The notes under the pieces: model-generated
Database searches by the model: none
The model's input: the letters and a program-made list of their open reading frames with translations, nothing else
Told to the model about the DNA's origin: nothing
Translations under genes and position numbers: made by a program
DNA from: Sphingobium herbicidovorans
GTDB taxonomy: Bacteria > Pseudomonadota > Alphaproteobacteria > Sphingomonadales > Sphingomonadaceae
NCBI RefSeq assembly: GCF_002080435.1
Contig: NZ_CP020538.1
Coordinates: forward strand, 1,979,501 to 2,043,500
Length of the DNA stretch: 64,000 nt
Direction: 5' to 3'
Shown here: positions 37,683-45,475 of the stretch, in pieces
Numbering within the stretch: position 1 is the first letter of the stretch
Layout: each line of letters starts with the position of its first letter

Positions 37683-38803
37683 GCCGGGAACAGCCGCATC
37701 AGCTTCGCCAGTCCGCGCTTCACCGCCGCGCGCTGTTCCTTTTCCGGCGACATGCCGATGCGCACCACGGTCAGCCCCTGGCCGGGCGACACCAGAATAT
37801 ATTGCCCGCCATGGCCGACGCAGCCGAACAGGCTTCGCGGCGCATCACCGGGCATCAGCGCGCTTTCCTCGCCCTCGCGGTTCAGCCACAGATGCGCGCC
37901 ATAGGCCGGGTTGCGCCGCGACGGGGTGCGCATGAAGTCGACCCATTTCTCCGGCACGATCTGATGTCCGTTCGGCCCACGCCCATGGCGGCGCAGCAAC
38001 TCGCCGAAACGCGCATAGTCGCGCGCGGTCATATGGATGAAACTGCCGCCGATCATCGTGCCCGCCGCGTCATATTCCGCCGTCAGGCTTTTAAGGCCCG
38101 CAGGAACCGCCAGCCGCCCGTCGATGAATGTCTGCATCGCCCGCCGCCGCGCGTCAGCGCTGGCGCTGTTGGTCAACATCCGCGCCATCAGGTCGGTCAG
38201 GATCAGCGTGTTGCCCGTGCTGTAGGAAAAGCGCGAACCCGGCGCATGGGCCAGCGGTTTGGCTTCGGCAAAGGCGCTCATATTCTGCGCCCCGTCGGTG
38301 AACAGCATCCGTACGGTATCGGCCTGCGCCAGCAGTTCCTCATGCTCGACATGGTCCAGCCCTGACGTCATGGCGAGCAGTTGCCGCAACGTGATTCGCC
38401 CGCGCGGGTCGCCCGGCTGGCTCCAGGCCGCGACCGGCACCGGCGAATCGAGCGCCAGCCGCCCGTCCGACACCATCAGCCCCACCAGCACCGCCGTCAC
38501 GCTCTTGCCGATCGACCAGCCCAACAGCTTCGTGTCCGGGCCGAAGCCCGGCGCGTAGCGTTCGGCGACGATCTCGCCCCGCCGCATGACGATCAGCGCG
38601 CGGGTTTCGCCCACATCCTCGTCCCCTTCGAACAGCGGGTCGATGGCGGCCCGCAGATCGCCTGCATCGACGCCCGCATCGTCCGCCACATGATAGCGCT
38701 GCTCCGGGTCGGCGGCGCGCACGGTGAGCGCTCCCGCCGTCAACAGGGACAAAATGGCGACGGCCACGCCAATCTGCTTTACGCTTTTCCGCTCGAGCTT
38801 CAT
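37679..38803 (-). CDS. Serine hydrolase, beta-lactamase-like fold
   Basis: A 374-residue secreted or membrane-anchored protein: one hydrophobic N-terminal segment (GVAVAILSLLTAGALTVRA) precedes the catalytic domain. The Ser-x-x-Lys motif is SIGKS in LLGWSIGKSVTAVLVGLM, the Tyr motif lies in RFSYSTGNTLILTDLM, and HGGQYI near the C terminus replaces the KTG box. This pattern is class C beta-lactamase/esterase-like (pfam Beta-lactamase), typical of esterases or peptidoglycan hydrolases; resistance is not implied. The ATG at 38803 is preferred over 38821. Confidence 0.88.
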   Translation of the reverse strand: MKLERKSVKQIGVAVAILSLLTAGALTVRAADPEQRYHVADDAGVDAGDLRAAIDPLFEGDEDVGETRALIVMRRGEIVAERYAPGFGPDTKLLGWSIGKSVTAVLVGLMVSDGRLALDSPVPVAAWSQPGDPRGRITLRQLLAMTSGLDHVEHEELLAQADTVRMLFTDGAQNMSAFAEAKPLAHAPGSRFSYSTGNTLILTDLMARMLTNSASADARRRAMQTFIDGRLAVPAGLKSLTAEYDAAGTMIGGSFIHMTARDYARFGELLRRHGRGPNGHQIVPEKWVDFMRTPSRRNPAYGAHLWLNREGEESALMPGDAPRSLFGCVGHGGQYILVSPGQGLTVVRIGMSPEKEQRAAVKRGLAKLMRLFPA

Positions 38804-38841
38804 AAGCCGCGGCCTTAGCACGGCTCATCGGAAAGGGGAGC

Positions 38842-39162
38842 ATGTCCGGCCGCCCGAAATGGATTTATGCCCTGGCCGCAGTCGCGGCGGCGCTCACCAT
38901 CCTGCTCGCCTGGAACTGGACGTCTCTGCGCGCCCAGGCGGCCGTGGGCGCGGGATTCGGCGCGCGCGTCATCTGTTCCTGCCGCTATGTGGAGGGGCGC
39001 TCGATGGACAGTTGCAGGGGCGACAAGGAACCCGGCATGGCGCTCGTGACGCTCTCCGACGACCCTGAATCGCGCAGCATCGACGCCAGCGTCCCGCTGC
39101 TCGCGTCCCGCACCGCCCGCTATCGCCAGGGCTGGGGCTGCCTGCTCGACCCTGTCGAGTAA
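38842..39162 (+). CDS. Conserved-type hypothetical membrane-anchored protein
   Basis: A 106-residue protein starting after GGGGAGC, with one transmembrane segment (WIYALAAVAAALTILLAW) and an exported domain. The motifs VICSCRYVEGRSMDSCRGD and YRQGWGCLLDP have four cysteines likely to form disulfides outside the cytoplasm. It is divergent from the serine hydrolase. Family not recognised; function unknown. Confidence 0.75.
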   Translation: MSGRPKWIYALAAVAAALTILLAWNWTSLRAQAAVGAGFGARVICSCRYVEGRSMDSCRGDKEPGMALVTLSDDPESRSIDASVPLLASRTARYRQGWGCLLDPVE

Positions 39163-39213
39163 CGCCGCACAGCCGCATATTGCCTCTCCCGCCACAGCCG
39201 CTACAGCCCCCTG

Positions 39214-40986
39214 ATGCGCCCCGACATCGCCACGCTCCTGCACGACATTTTCGGCTTTCCGGCTTTTCGGGGCGTGCAGGAACAGGTGGTGGGCCGGGTG
39301 ATGGCGGGTCAACCGACCCTCGCCATCATGCCGACGGGCGCTGGCAAGTCGCTCTGTTACCAGCTTCCCGCCGTCGCCCTCGACGGCTGCTGCGTCGTCA
39401 TCTCACCGCTCATCGCCCTGATGCACGACCAGCTTCGCGCCGCGCAGGCGGTCGGCATTCGCGCCGCCAGCCTGACCAGCGTCGATAGCGACTGGCGCGA
39501 AACGCAGGAGCGGCTCCGCAATGGCGATCTGGACCTGCTGTACGTCGCGCCGGAACGCGCAAGCGGCGAGGGTTTTCGCAACCTCCTGCGCACGACGAAA
39601 ATCGCGCTGTTCGCGATAGACGAGGCGCATTGCGTGTCCGAATGGGGCCATGATTTCCGCCCCGACTATCGCCTGCTCCGCCCGCTGCTGGATGAATTTC
39701 CCGACGTCCCCCGCCTCGCGCTGACCGCCACCGCCGACGCCCACACGCGCGAGGATATCCTTGTCCAGCTCGGCATCCCGCGCGACGGGCTGGTGATCGC
39801 CGGGTTCGACCGCCCCAATATCCGCTACGCCGTCCACCCGCGCGACGGCCTGCCCCGCCAGCTATCCGACCTGATCGCCAGCCGCGAAGGCCCCGGCATC
39901 GTCTATGCGCCGACCCGCGCCGCCACCGAAAAGCTGGCCGAGACGCTGACCCGCACGGGCCGCCCAACCCGCGCCTATCATGCCGGACTGGACCCTGCCG
40001 TGCGCGCCGCCAACCAGTCCGCCTTTATCGGCAGCGAGGACATGGTGATGGTCGCCACCATCGCATTCGGCATGGGCATCGACAAACCCGACGTCCGCTT
40101 TGTCGCCCACGCCGCGCTGCCCAAGTCGATTGAAGGCTATTATCAGGAATCGGGCCGCGCGGGCCGCGACGGCGAACCGGCCGAAGCGCATCTTTTCTGG
40201 GGCGCGGATGATTTCGCCCGCGCCCGCCAGCGGCTTACCGAACTCGACCCCAGCCGCCAGCAGGGCGAGCGCGCCCGCATCACCGCCATGGGCGGCTTAG
40301 TCGAAACCGCCATCTGCCGCCGCGCCATATTGCTCCGCCACTTTGGCGAGCATCCGCCCGCAACCTGCGGCAATTGCGACAATTGCCTCAATCCCCCCGC
40401 CAGCATCGACGCCACAGAAACGGCGCGCAAGTTCCTGTCCGCCGTCTATCGCACCGGCCAGAGCTTTGGCGCAGGCCATATCGAACAGGTGCTGACCGGC
40501 GCCGTTACCGATCGCATCCGCGAACGCGGCCACGACAAGATTTCCGTCTATGGCATCGTCACGGGCGACGAAATTCCCTTGCTACGCCCGGTCTCACGCG
40601 CGTTGATCGTGAAAGATGCTTTGCAAACTAACGAACATGGCGGCCTGGAGCTCGGGCCCAACGCCCGCCCGATCCTGCGTGGTGAAGATGAGGTCAGCCT
40701 GCTGCTCGCCCCGCGCAAGGAACGCCGCCGCCGTAGCGCCCGTAACGGCAGCGCGGACAACCCGGTCGGCGATCCGCTGTTCGACGCCCTGCGCGCCTGC
40801 CGCCGCGAACTGGCGCAGGAACAGGGCGTGCCCCCTTATGTGATCTTCCACGATTCAACCCTGCGCGAGATGGCCGAGCAACGCCCTGCCAGCCTTGCCG
40901 AACTGGGGCACATCAGCGGCGTCGGCCAACGCAAGCTGGACGCCTATGGAGACGCCTTCCTTACTGCGATCCGCCCCTTTCTCTGA
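39214..40986 (+). CDS. recQ: ATP-dependent DNA helicase RecQ
   Basis: 3'-5' DNA helicase of 590 residues acting in recombination and fork repair. Helicase domain: Walker A IMPTGAGKSLCYQLPA (about residue 38), DEAH box FAIDEAHCVSEWGHDFRPDY (about 137), and motif VI YYQESGRAGRDG. A zinc-binding RQC region has CRRAILLRHFGEHPPATCGN followed by CDNC, and a C-terminal HRDC domain (FDALRACRRELAQEQGVPPY onward). The ATG at 39214 starts 51 bases after the previous gene. No LexA box is seen upstream. Confidence 0.96.
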   Translation: MRPDIATLLHDIFGFPAFRGVQEQVVGRVMAGQPTLAIMPTGAGKSLCYQLPAVALDGCCVVISPLIALMHDQLRAAQAVGIRAASLTSVDSDWRETQERLRNGDLDLLYVAPERASGEGFRNLLRTTKIALFAIDEAHCVSEWGHDFRPDYRLLRPLLDEFPDVPRLALTATADAHTREDILVQLGIPRDGLVIAGFDRPNIRYAVHPRDGLPRQLSDLIASREGPGIVYAPTRAATEKLAETLTRTGRPTRAYHAGLDPAVRAANQSAFIGSEDMVMVATIAFGMGIDKPDVRFVAHAALPKSIEGYYQESGRAGRDGEPAEAHLFWGADDFARARQRLTELDPSRQQGERARITAMGGLVETAICRRAILLRHFGEHPPATCGNCDNCLNPPASIDATETARKFLSAVYRTGQSFGAGHIEQVLTGAVTDRIRERGHDKISVYGIVTGDEIPLLRPVSRALIVKDALQTNEHGGLELGPNARPILRGEDEVSLLLAPRKERRRRSARNGSADNPVGDPLFDALRACRRELAQEQGVPPYVIFHDSTLREMAEQRPASLAELGHISGVGQRKLDAYGDAFLTAIRPFL

Positions 40987-40990
40987 CGGG

Positions 40991-41271
40991 AGGATTTGGT
41001 TCGCGCAGAGGCGCAGAGATCGCAGAGGCGTTGGAGGGATTTGGTTCACGCGGAGGCGCGGAGGCGCGGAGGCGCGGAGAGAGCCGTGGGTTGGGTGAGG
41101 TCATCGAATTGAGCCAGCGCGCAGCGCAAATATTCAGTTCGCCTTCGGCGGGAGGTGAGCTTGGCGGCGGTCACTGCTTTCCTCTCTCTCTCATTCTCCG
41201 CGCCTCCGCGTCTCCGCGTGAACCAAAAATCCTCTCTGCGCCCTTGCGCGCCTCTGCGCGCCAAAAATCCC
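40991..41271. repeat. Nested inverted repeats (GCAGAG/GCGGAG units)
   Basis: Four related units of about 38-46 bases are arranged as two nested inverted pairs. The left units (from 40991 and 41036) begin GGATTTGGTTC and run into GCAGAGGCGCAGAG or repeated GCGGAGGC; the right units (to 41231 and 41271) show the complements ending in GAACCAAAAATCC and GCGCCAAAAATCC. About 100 bases of unlike sequence lie at the centre. The units belong to the same family as the perfect hairpin at 19999-20061. This accounts for the 344-base gap between recQ and the next gene. Confidence 0.85.
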
Positions 41272-41330
41272 AACCCCCTTGAAACCCTTCCCCCACAAGC
41301 GCATGGCATCGCCAAGAAGGAGTCCCGCCC

Positions 41331-41759
41331 ATGTTCCGCCAACTCACCCCCAACCTCTACGTCTCCCCCCAGATCGGCGTCGATCAGGTGCAGGAAGCCA
41401 AGGCGCTGGGCGTGGCCGTCATCATCAACAACCGCCCCGATGACGAGGAATCGGGCCAGACCAACGGCGCGGAAATCGAAGCCGCCGCGAAGGCCGCCGG
41501 TATCGCCTATGCCGCCGTGCCTGTCGCCCATGGCGGCTTTGCCCCCTGGCAGCTCGACGGCATGGCCGCGGCGCTCGGTCAGGCCGGGGAGGGCAAGGTT
41601 CTCGCCTATTGCCGCTCCGGCACGCGCAGCACGCTGCTCTGGGCGCTCACGCGCGCCCGCGCAGGCGATCATCCCGCCGCGCTGTCGGCACAGGCCGAGG
41701 CGGCAGGCTATGATCTGACCCCGGTTCGCCAGATCATGGACGCGCTTTCCGCAGGTTGA
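41331..41759 (+). CDS. Blh-type (DUF442) phosphatase/sulfurtransferase-fold protein
   Basis: A 142-residue protein of the TIGR01244 / beta-lactamase-hydrolase-like family. The Cys-x5-Arg loop is YCRSGTRSTLLW, which suits a dual-specificity-phosphatase-like or sulfur-transfer active site, and the N-terminal LTPNLYVSPQIG is typical. In other bacteria the domain is often linked to sulfide metabolism, but no persulfide dioxygenase is present here. AAGGAG precedes the ATG by 9 bases. Its stop overlaps the next gene's ATG (TGATG). Confidence 0.85.
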   Translation: MFRQLTPNLYVSPQIGVDQVQEAKALGVAVIINNRPDDEESGQTNGAEIEAAAKAAGIAYAAVPVAHGGFAPWQLDGMAAALGQAGEGKVLAYCRSGTRSTLLWALTRARAGDHPAALSAQAEAAGYDLTPVRQIMDALSAG

Positions 41760-42943
41760 TGCCGTCTCAATCCGATCCTTATGACGCCATCGTCCTGGGC
41801 GCTGGCGGTGCAGGGCTGATGTGCGCGGCGGTGGCGGGGCAGCGCGGCAAGCGCGTGCTCGTCATCGACCATGCTGATCAGCCGGGAAAGAAAATCCTGA
41901 TTTCCGGCGGTGGGCGGTGCAACTTCACCAATATCCACTGCGCGCCGGATCGCTTCCTGTCGGCCAATCCGCACTTCGCCAAGTCCGCGCTTGGCCGCTA
42001 CACGCCCACCGATTTCCTGGCGCTGGTCGAACGGCATGGCATTGCCTGGCATGAAAAGACGCTGGGCCAGCTATTTTGCGATCAATCCGCGCGCCAGATC
42101 GTCGCCATGCTGCTTGCCGAATGTGAGGCGGGCGGCGTCGTCATCCGCCTCAATCATGGCATCACCGCCGTAACCCACGCCGATGGCCTGTTCACCGTCG
42201 CCCATGGCGGCAGCGTCGCTCGCGCCCCGGCGCTGGTCATCGCGACCGGCGGTCCGGCCATTCCAAAGATCGGCGCCACCGGATTTGCCTATGATCTGGC
42301 GCGCCAGTTCGGCCTTAAGGTCGTCGAACCGCGCCCGGCGCTCGTCCCGCTGACGCTGGGCGGTGAAGACCTGCTGTTCCGTTCGCTATCGGGCGTTTCC
42401 ACGCCTGTCATCGCCCGTCATGGCAAGACCGCCTTTCGCGAGGCGGCGCTGCTCACCCATCGCGGCCTGTCCGGCCCGGCGATCCTGCAAATCTCCTCCT
42501 ATTGGCGTCATGGCAGCGCCATCAGCCTCGACTTCCTGCCCGACGCGCCCGCTGGCTGGCTGGTGCAGGCGAAGGGCAGCAAGCCGCGCGCCTCTGTGAC
42601 GTCGGCTCTGCGCGGGCACTTGCCCGACCGTCTGGCCGATGCGCTTGCGGAGCGGCTGGCGCTGCCCGGCGATCTCGGCAACATCCCGGATCGCAAACTG
42701 GAAGAGGCGCAGCGCCGCCTTTCGGCATGGGATTTCACGCCCAACGGCACCGAAGGCTTCGCCAAGGCCGAAGTGACGATCGGCGGCATTTCCACCGCCG
42801 AACTGTCCTCTCAAACGACGGAGGCGCGGCGCGTGCCGGGGCTTTATGCCGTTGGCGAGGCAGTCGATGTCACGGGCTGGCTGGGCGGCTACAACTTCCA
42901 ATGGGCCTGGGCGAGCGGCTGGGCAGCGGCGCAGGCGCTCTGA
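41759..42943 (+). CDS. HI0933 family FAD-dependent oxidoreductase (YhiN-like)
   Basis: A 394-residue flavoprotein. The dinucleotide loop AIVLGAGGAGLMCAAVAGQRG, the family segment PGKKILISGGGRCNFTN, and the C-terminal FAD contact GEAVDVTGWLGGYNFQWAWASG are clear. The family has no firm biochemical role. Translation is probably coupled to the DUF442 gene by the stop-start overlap at 41757-41761. Confidence 0.9.
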   Translation: MPSQSDPYDAIVLGAGGAGLMCAAVAGQRGKRVLVIDHADQPGKKILISGGGRCNFTNIHCAPDRFLSANPHFAKSALGRYTPTDFLALVERHGIAWHEKTLGQLFCDQSARQIVAMLLAECEAGGVVIRLNHGITAVTHADGLFTVAHGGSVARAPALVIATGGPAIPKIGATGFAYDLARQFGLKVVEPRPALVPLTLGGEDLLFRSLSGVSTPVIARHGKTAFREAALLTHRGLSGPAILQISSYWRHGSAISLDFLPDAPAGWLVQAKGSKPRASVTSALRGHLPDRLADALAERLALPGDLGNIPDRKLEEAQRRLSAWDFTPNGTEGFAKAEVTIGGISTAELSSQTTEARRVPGLYAVGEAVDVTGWLGGYNFQWAWASGWAAAQAL

Positions 42944-42956
42944 CTGCTGGCTCCGG

Positions 42957-43946
42957 TCAGCCGCATTCCACCGTCACATGCTCCATCCGTGGCAGCGCGT
43001 GGACCCGCTGGCGCACCGCCGCGACGTTGCCGCCGGGCGACAGGCTGATGATCGCAGCATGGGCGTGCGGGCCTATGCGCCAGACATGCAGGTCGCGGAT
43101 GGTCCCGCCTTCTGCCTCTACCAGATCCTTGATGCGCTTCATCAGTGCCGGCTCGGCGGTGTCGAGCAGGATCGACGCCGTGTCCTTCATCAGCCCCCAG
43201 GCCCAGCGCGCGATGACCACCGCGCCCAATATGCCCACCGCCGGGTCGAGCCACAGCCAGCCCATGTAACGCCCTGCCAGCAGCGCCGCGATCGCCAGCA
43301 CCGATGTCAGCGCGTCGGTCAGCACATGCACATAGGCGGCGCGCAGGTTGTTGTCGGCATGACCATGTTTGTGGTCGTGGCCCCCGTCATGATCGTGATC
43401 ATGATCGTGCCCATGACCATGATGGTCATGGCTGTGATCATGGCCCAGCAGGACCGCGCTGATCAGGTTGACCACAAGGCCGACGACCGCGACCAGCGTC
43501 GCTTCGCCGAATTTCACGGACACCGGCTCGAAGAATCGGGTTGCCGATTCGACCAGGATCAGCAGGGCGGTGACGCCCAGCAACAGGGCGGACGCAAAGC
43601 CTGAAAGGTCGCCGACCTTGCCCGTGCCGAATGTGAATCGCGGATTGCGGGCGTGTCGCCGGGCATAGCCATAGGCGGCGGCCGCCACCGCCAGCGCGCC
43701 TGCATGGGTGGCCATGTGAAATCCGTCGGCCAGCAGGGCCATCGACCCGGTGATCCATCCGAAGACGATCTCGACCACCATCGTCGCGGCGGTCAGCCAT
43801 ACCACCCACAGGGTGCGCCGGGCATTCTGGTCATGGCCCGCGCTCAGGTAGATGTGATCGAAATAATGCTGCTCCTTGCCTTCATCCGCGGGGGAGGCGG
43901 CGGCGCTCTGCGGAGAATGTCCGTGGTGATGGTCGTGCATCGTCAT
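42957..43946 (-). CDS. dmeF: Cation diffusion facilitator, Co/Ni efflux (DmeF-like)
   Basis: Inner-membrane divalent-metal/proton antiporter, 329 residues. Six hydrophobic helices with metal-site residues in TM2 (LLADGFHMATHAGAL) and TM5 (YVHVLTDALTSVLA). A long His/Asp loop between TM4 and TM5 (HDHSHDHHGHGHDHDHDHDG and onward) and a His-rich N terminus (MHDHHHGH) are DmeF features. The C-terminal cytosolic domain follows. The ATG overlaps the stop of the regulator gene upstream (ATGA), so dmeR-dmeF form one operon. Zinc export is the alternative. Confidence 0.9.
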   Translation of the reverse strand: MTMHDHHHGHSPQSAAASPADEGKEQHYFDHIYLSAGHDQNARRTLWVVWLTAATMVVEIVFGWITGSMALLADGFHMATHAGALAVAAAAYGYARRHARNPRFTFGTGKVGDLSGFASALLLGVTALLILVESATRFFEPVSVKFGEATLVAVVGLVVNLISAVLLGHDHSHDHHGHGHDHDHDHDGGHDHKHGHADNNLRAAYVHVLTDALTSVLAIAALLAGRYMGWLWLDPAVGILGAVVIARWAWGLMKDTASILLDTAEPALMKRIKDLVEAEGGTIRDLHVWRIGPHAHAAIISLSPGGNVAAVRQRVHALPRMEHVTVECG

Positions 43947-44215
43947 TTCCCGTACCGCCGGATCAGCGCCAGCATTTCTTCCGCCGCCGCCTCGCGTTCG
44001 TCGTCGGTCAGGCCGGGACGGGCGACATGATCGCGCATATGCTGCTCGATCAGCTCTTCCATCAAGCTGCCGACCGCGCCGCGCACGGACGCGACGAGCT
44101 GCAACGTCTCCGAACAGCCCGCATTGCCCGACAACTGCCGCTCGACCGCGCCCACCTGTCCTGCAATGCGCCGCACCCGCGCCAGCAGCTTTTCCCGATT
44201 TTCGACCACATGCAT
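43943..44215 (-). CDS. dmeR: Metal-sensing repressor, RcnR/CsoR family (DmeR-like)
   Basis: A 90-residue all-helical DNA-binding repressor. The family core RVRRIAGQVGAVERQL and CSETLQLVASVRGAVGSLM is plain. His2, Cys34, His59 and His63 lie at the positions of the RcnR His-Cys-His-His metal ligands (offset by one), which points to nickel/cobalt rather than copper sensing. It should release the operator at 44214-44235 when metal binds, turning on its own gene and dmeF. The ATG overlaps that operator. Confidence 0.9.
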   Translation of the reverse strand: MHVVENREKLLARVRRIAGQVGAVERQLSGNAGCSETLQLVASVRGAVGSLMEELIEQHMRDHVARPGLTDDEREAAAEEMLALIRRYGK

Positions 44216-44235
44216 AGGATACCCCCCTATCCTAT
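44214..44235 (-). promoter_or_regulatory. DmeR operator: palindrome around a C6/G6 tract
   Basis: ATAGGATA (44214-44221), six Cs, then TATCCTAT (44228-44235) form a perfect inverted repeat around the G/C tract. AT-rich arms flanking G6/C6 are the known RcnR/DmeR-type operator. It touches the dmeR ATG (44213-44215). On the coding strand the six Gs lie 7-12 bases before the ATG and are the only ribosome-site-like sequence, so operator and translation start share bases. Confidence 0.85.
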
Positions 44236-44323
44236 ACGGGCGCTTTCCGTCAAATCCGTTTCAACTCGCCATTTCATTCATTAAATCCCTTCCCGCCGCC
44301 GTCCCGTCTGCCTAACAGAAGGG

Positions 44324-45475
44324 ATGGCCAAAACCATCGACTGTGACCTTGCAATTCTGGGCGGCGGCCTCGCCGGCACGCTCACCGCGCTCGCCTTCGC
44401 CCGCCTCCGCCCCGATGTCGATCTGCTGCTGATAGAGCGCGGCGCTGCTCTGGGCGGCAATCATATCTGGTCCTTCTTCGACAGCGACATCCGCCCCGCC
44501 GACCGCTGGCTGCTCGACCCGCTCGTCACCTATCGCTGGCCATCGGGGAATGAAGTCCGCTTCCCGGCCTATCGCCGCAGCATGGATACGCCCTATAACA
44601 GTATCGCCTCCACTCAGCTCGATGCCTATGCACAGCAGGTGCTGGGCAACCGCGTCATCCTCAACACTGACGTCGCCGGGATTGAGCCAGACCGGGTCAC
44701 CCTGCCGGATGGACGCGAAATCCGGGCCCGCGCCGTTCTCGACGCGCGGGGTGGCGGCGACCTGTCGGCACTGGACTGTGGCTGGCAGAAGTTCGTGGGC
44801 CAGGCGCTTCGCCTGCGCCATCCCCATGGCTTGGACCGCCCCGTCATCATGGACGCCAGCGTTCAGCAGATCGACGGCTACCGGTTCGTCTATCTGCTCC
44901 CTTTCGACGACCGCACCGTCTTCGTCGAAGATACCTATTACAGCAACAGCCCGGATCTCGACATTCAGCCGCTCACCGATCGGATCGCCAGCTACGCAGA
45001 CCAGCAAGGCTGGCAGGTGGAGGAGGTCGCGCATCAGGAAAGCGGCGTCCTTGCCGTTGTCCATGGCGGCAATTTCGACCGGTTCTGGCCCTCCGATGAC
45101 AGGATCGCCCGTGCTGGCGTGCGCGCTGGATTATTTCATCCGATGACCGGCTATTCCCTTCCCGATGCGGTCGCCGCGGCGCTCTGGCTTGTGGATCAGC
45201 CGCTCGACGGCCTGGCCGTTGCGACCCGCGCCCGCGCAGCCGCGCACTGGCGCGCCGGCGGCTATTACCGCCTGTTGGGCAAGATGCTGTTCCGCGCCGC
45301 CGAGCCCAACCAGCGATGGCGCGTGTTCGAACGCTTTTACAGGCTCCATCCCAATCTCATAGGGCGCTTCTTTGCAGGTCATTCTACATGGGCAGACCGC
45401 ATCCGCATCTTGTGCGGACGCCCACCCGTGCCCATAAGGAGCGCCATGCGCGCACTGTTGAAACCCTCCGCCTGA
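44324..45475 (+). CDS. crtY: Lycopene beta-cyclase
   Basis: FAD-dependent enzyme that closes both beta-ionone rings of lycopene to give beta-carotene. 383 residues: N-terminal dinucleotide fold CDLAILGGGLAGTLTALAF, ALGGNHIWSFFDSDI and the C-terminal LFHPMTGYSLPDAVA are CrtY signatures. The only AGAAGGG-like site abuts the ATG directly, which is unusually close. The stop overlaps the crtI start (TGATG), beginning a tightly packed crtY-crtI-LOG-crtB unit. Confidence 0.95.
   Translation: MAKTIDCDLAILGGGLAGTLTALAFARLRPDVDLLLIERGAALGGNHIWSFFDSDIRPADRWLLDPLVTYRWPSGNEVRFPAYRRSMDTPYNSIASTQLDAYAQQVLGNRVILNTDVAGIEPDRVTLPDGREIRARAVLDARGGGDLSALDCGWQKFVGQALRLRHPHGLDRPVIMDASVQQIDGYRFVYLLPFDDRTVFVEDTYYSNSPDLDIQPLTDRIASYADQQGWQVEEVAHQESGVLAVVHGGNFDRFWPSDDRIARAGVRAGLFHPMTGYSLPDAVAAALWLVDQPLDGLAVATRARAAAHWRAGGYYRLLGKMLFRAAEPNQRWRVFERFYRLHPNLIGRFFAGHSTWADRIRILCGRPPVPIRSAMRALLKPSA

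Noticed and set aside
37679..38803. Antibiotic-resistance beta-lactamase
   Set aside because: The fold is shared with esterases and peptidases; the KTG box is replaced by HGG and there is no supporting context.
43370..43445. Repetitive tract that looks like a short tandem repeat or CRISPR-like array
   Set aside because: It encodes the His/Asp-rich loop of dmeF on the minus strand; the periodicity is codon repetition.
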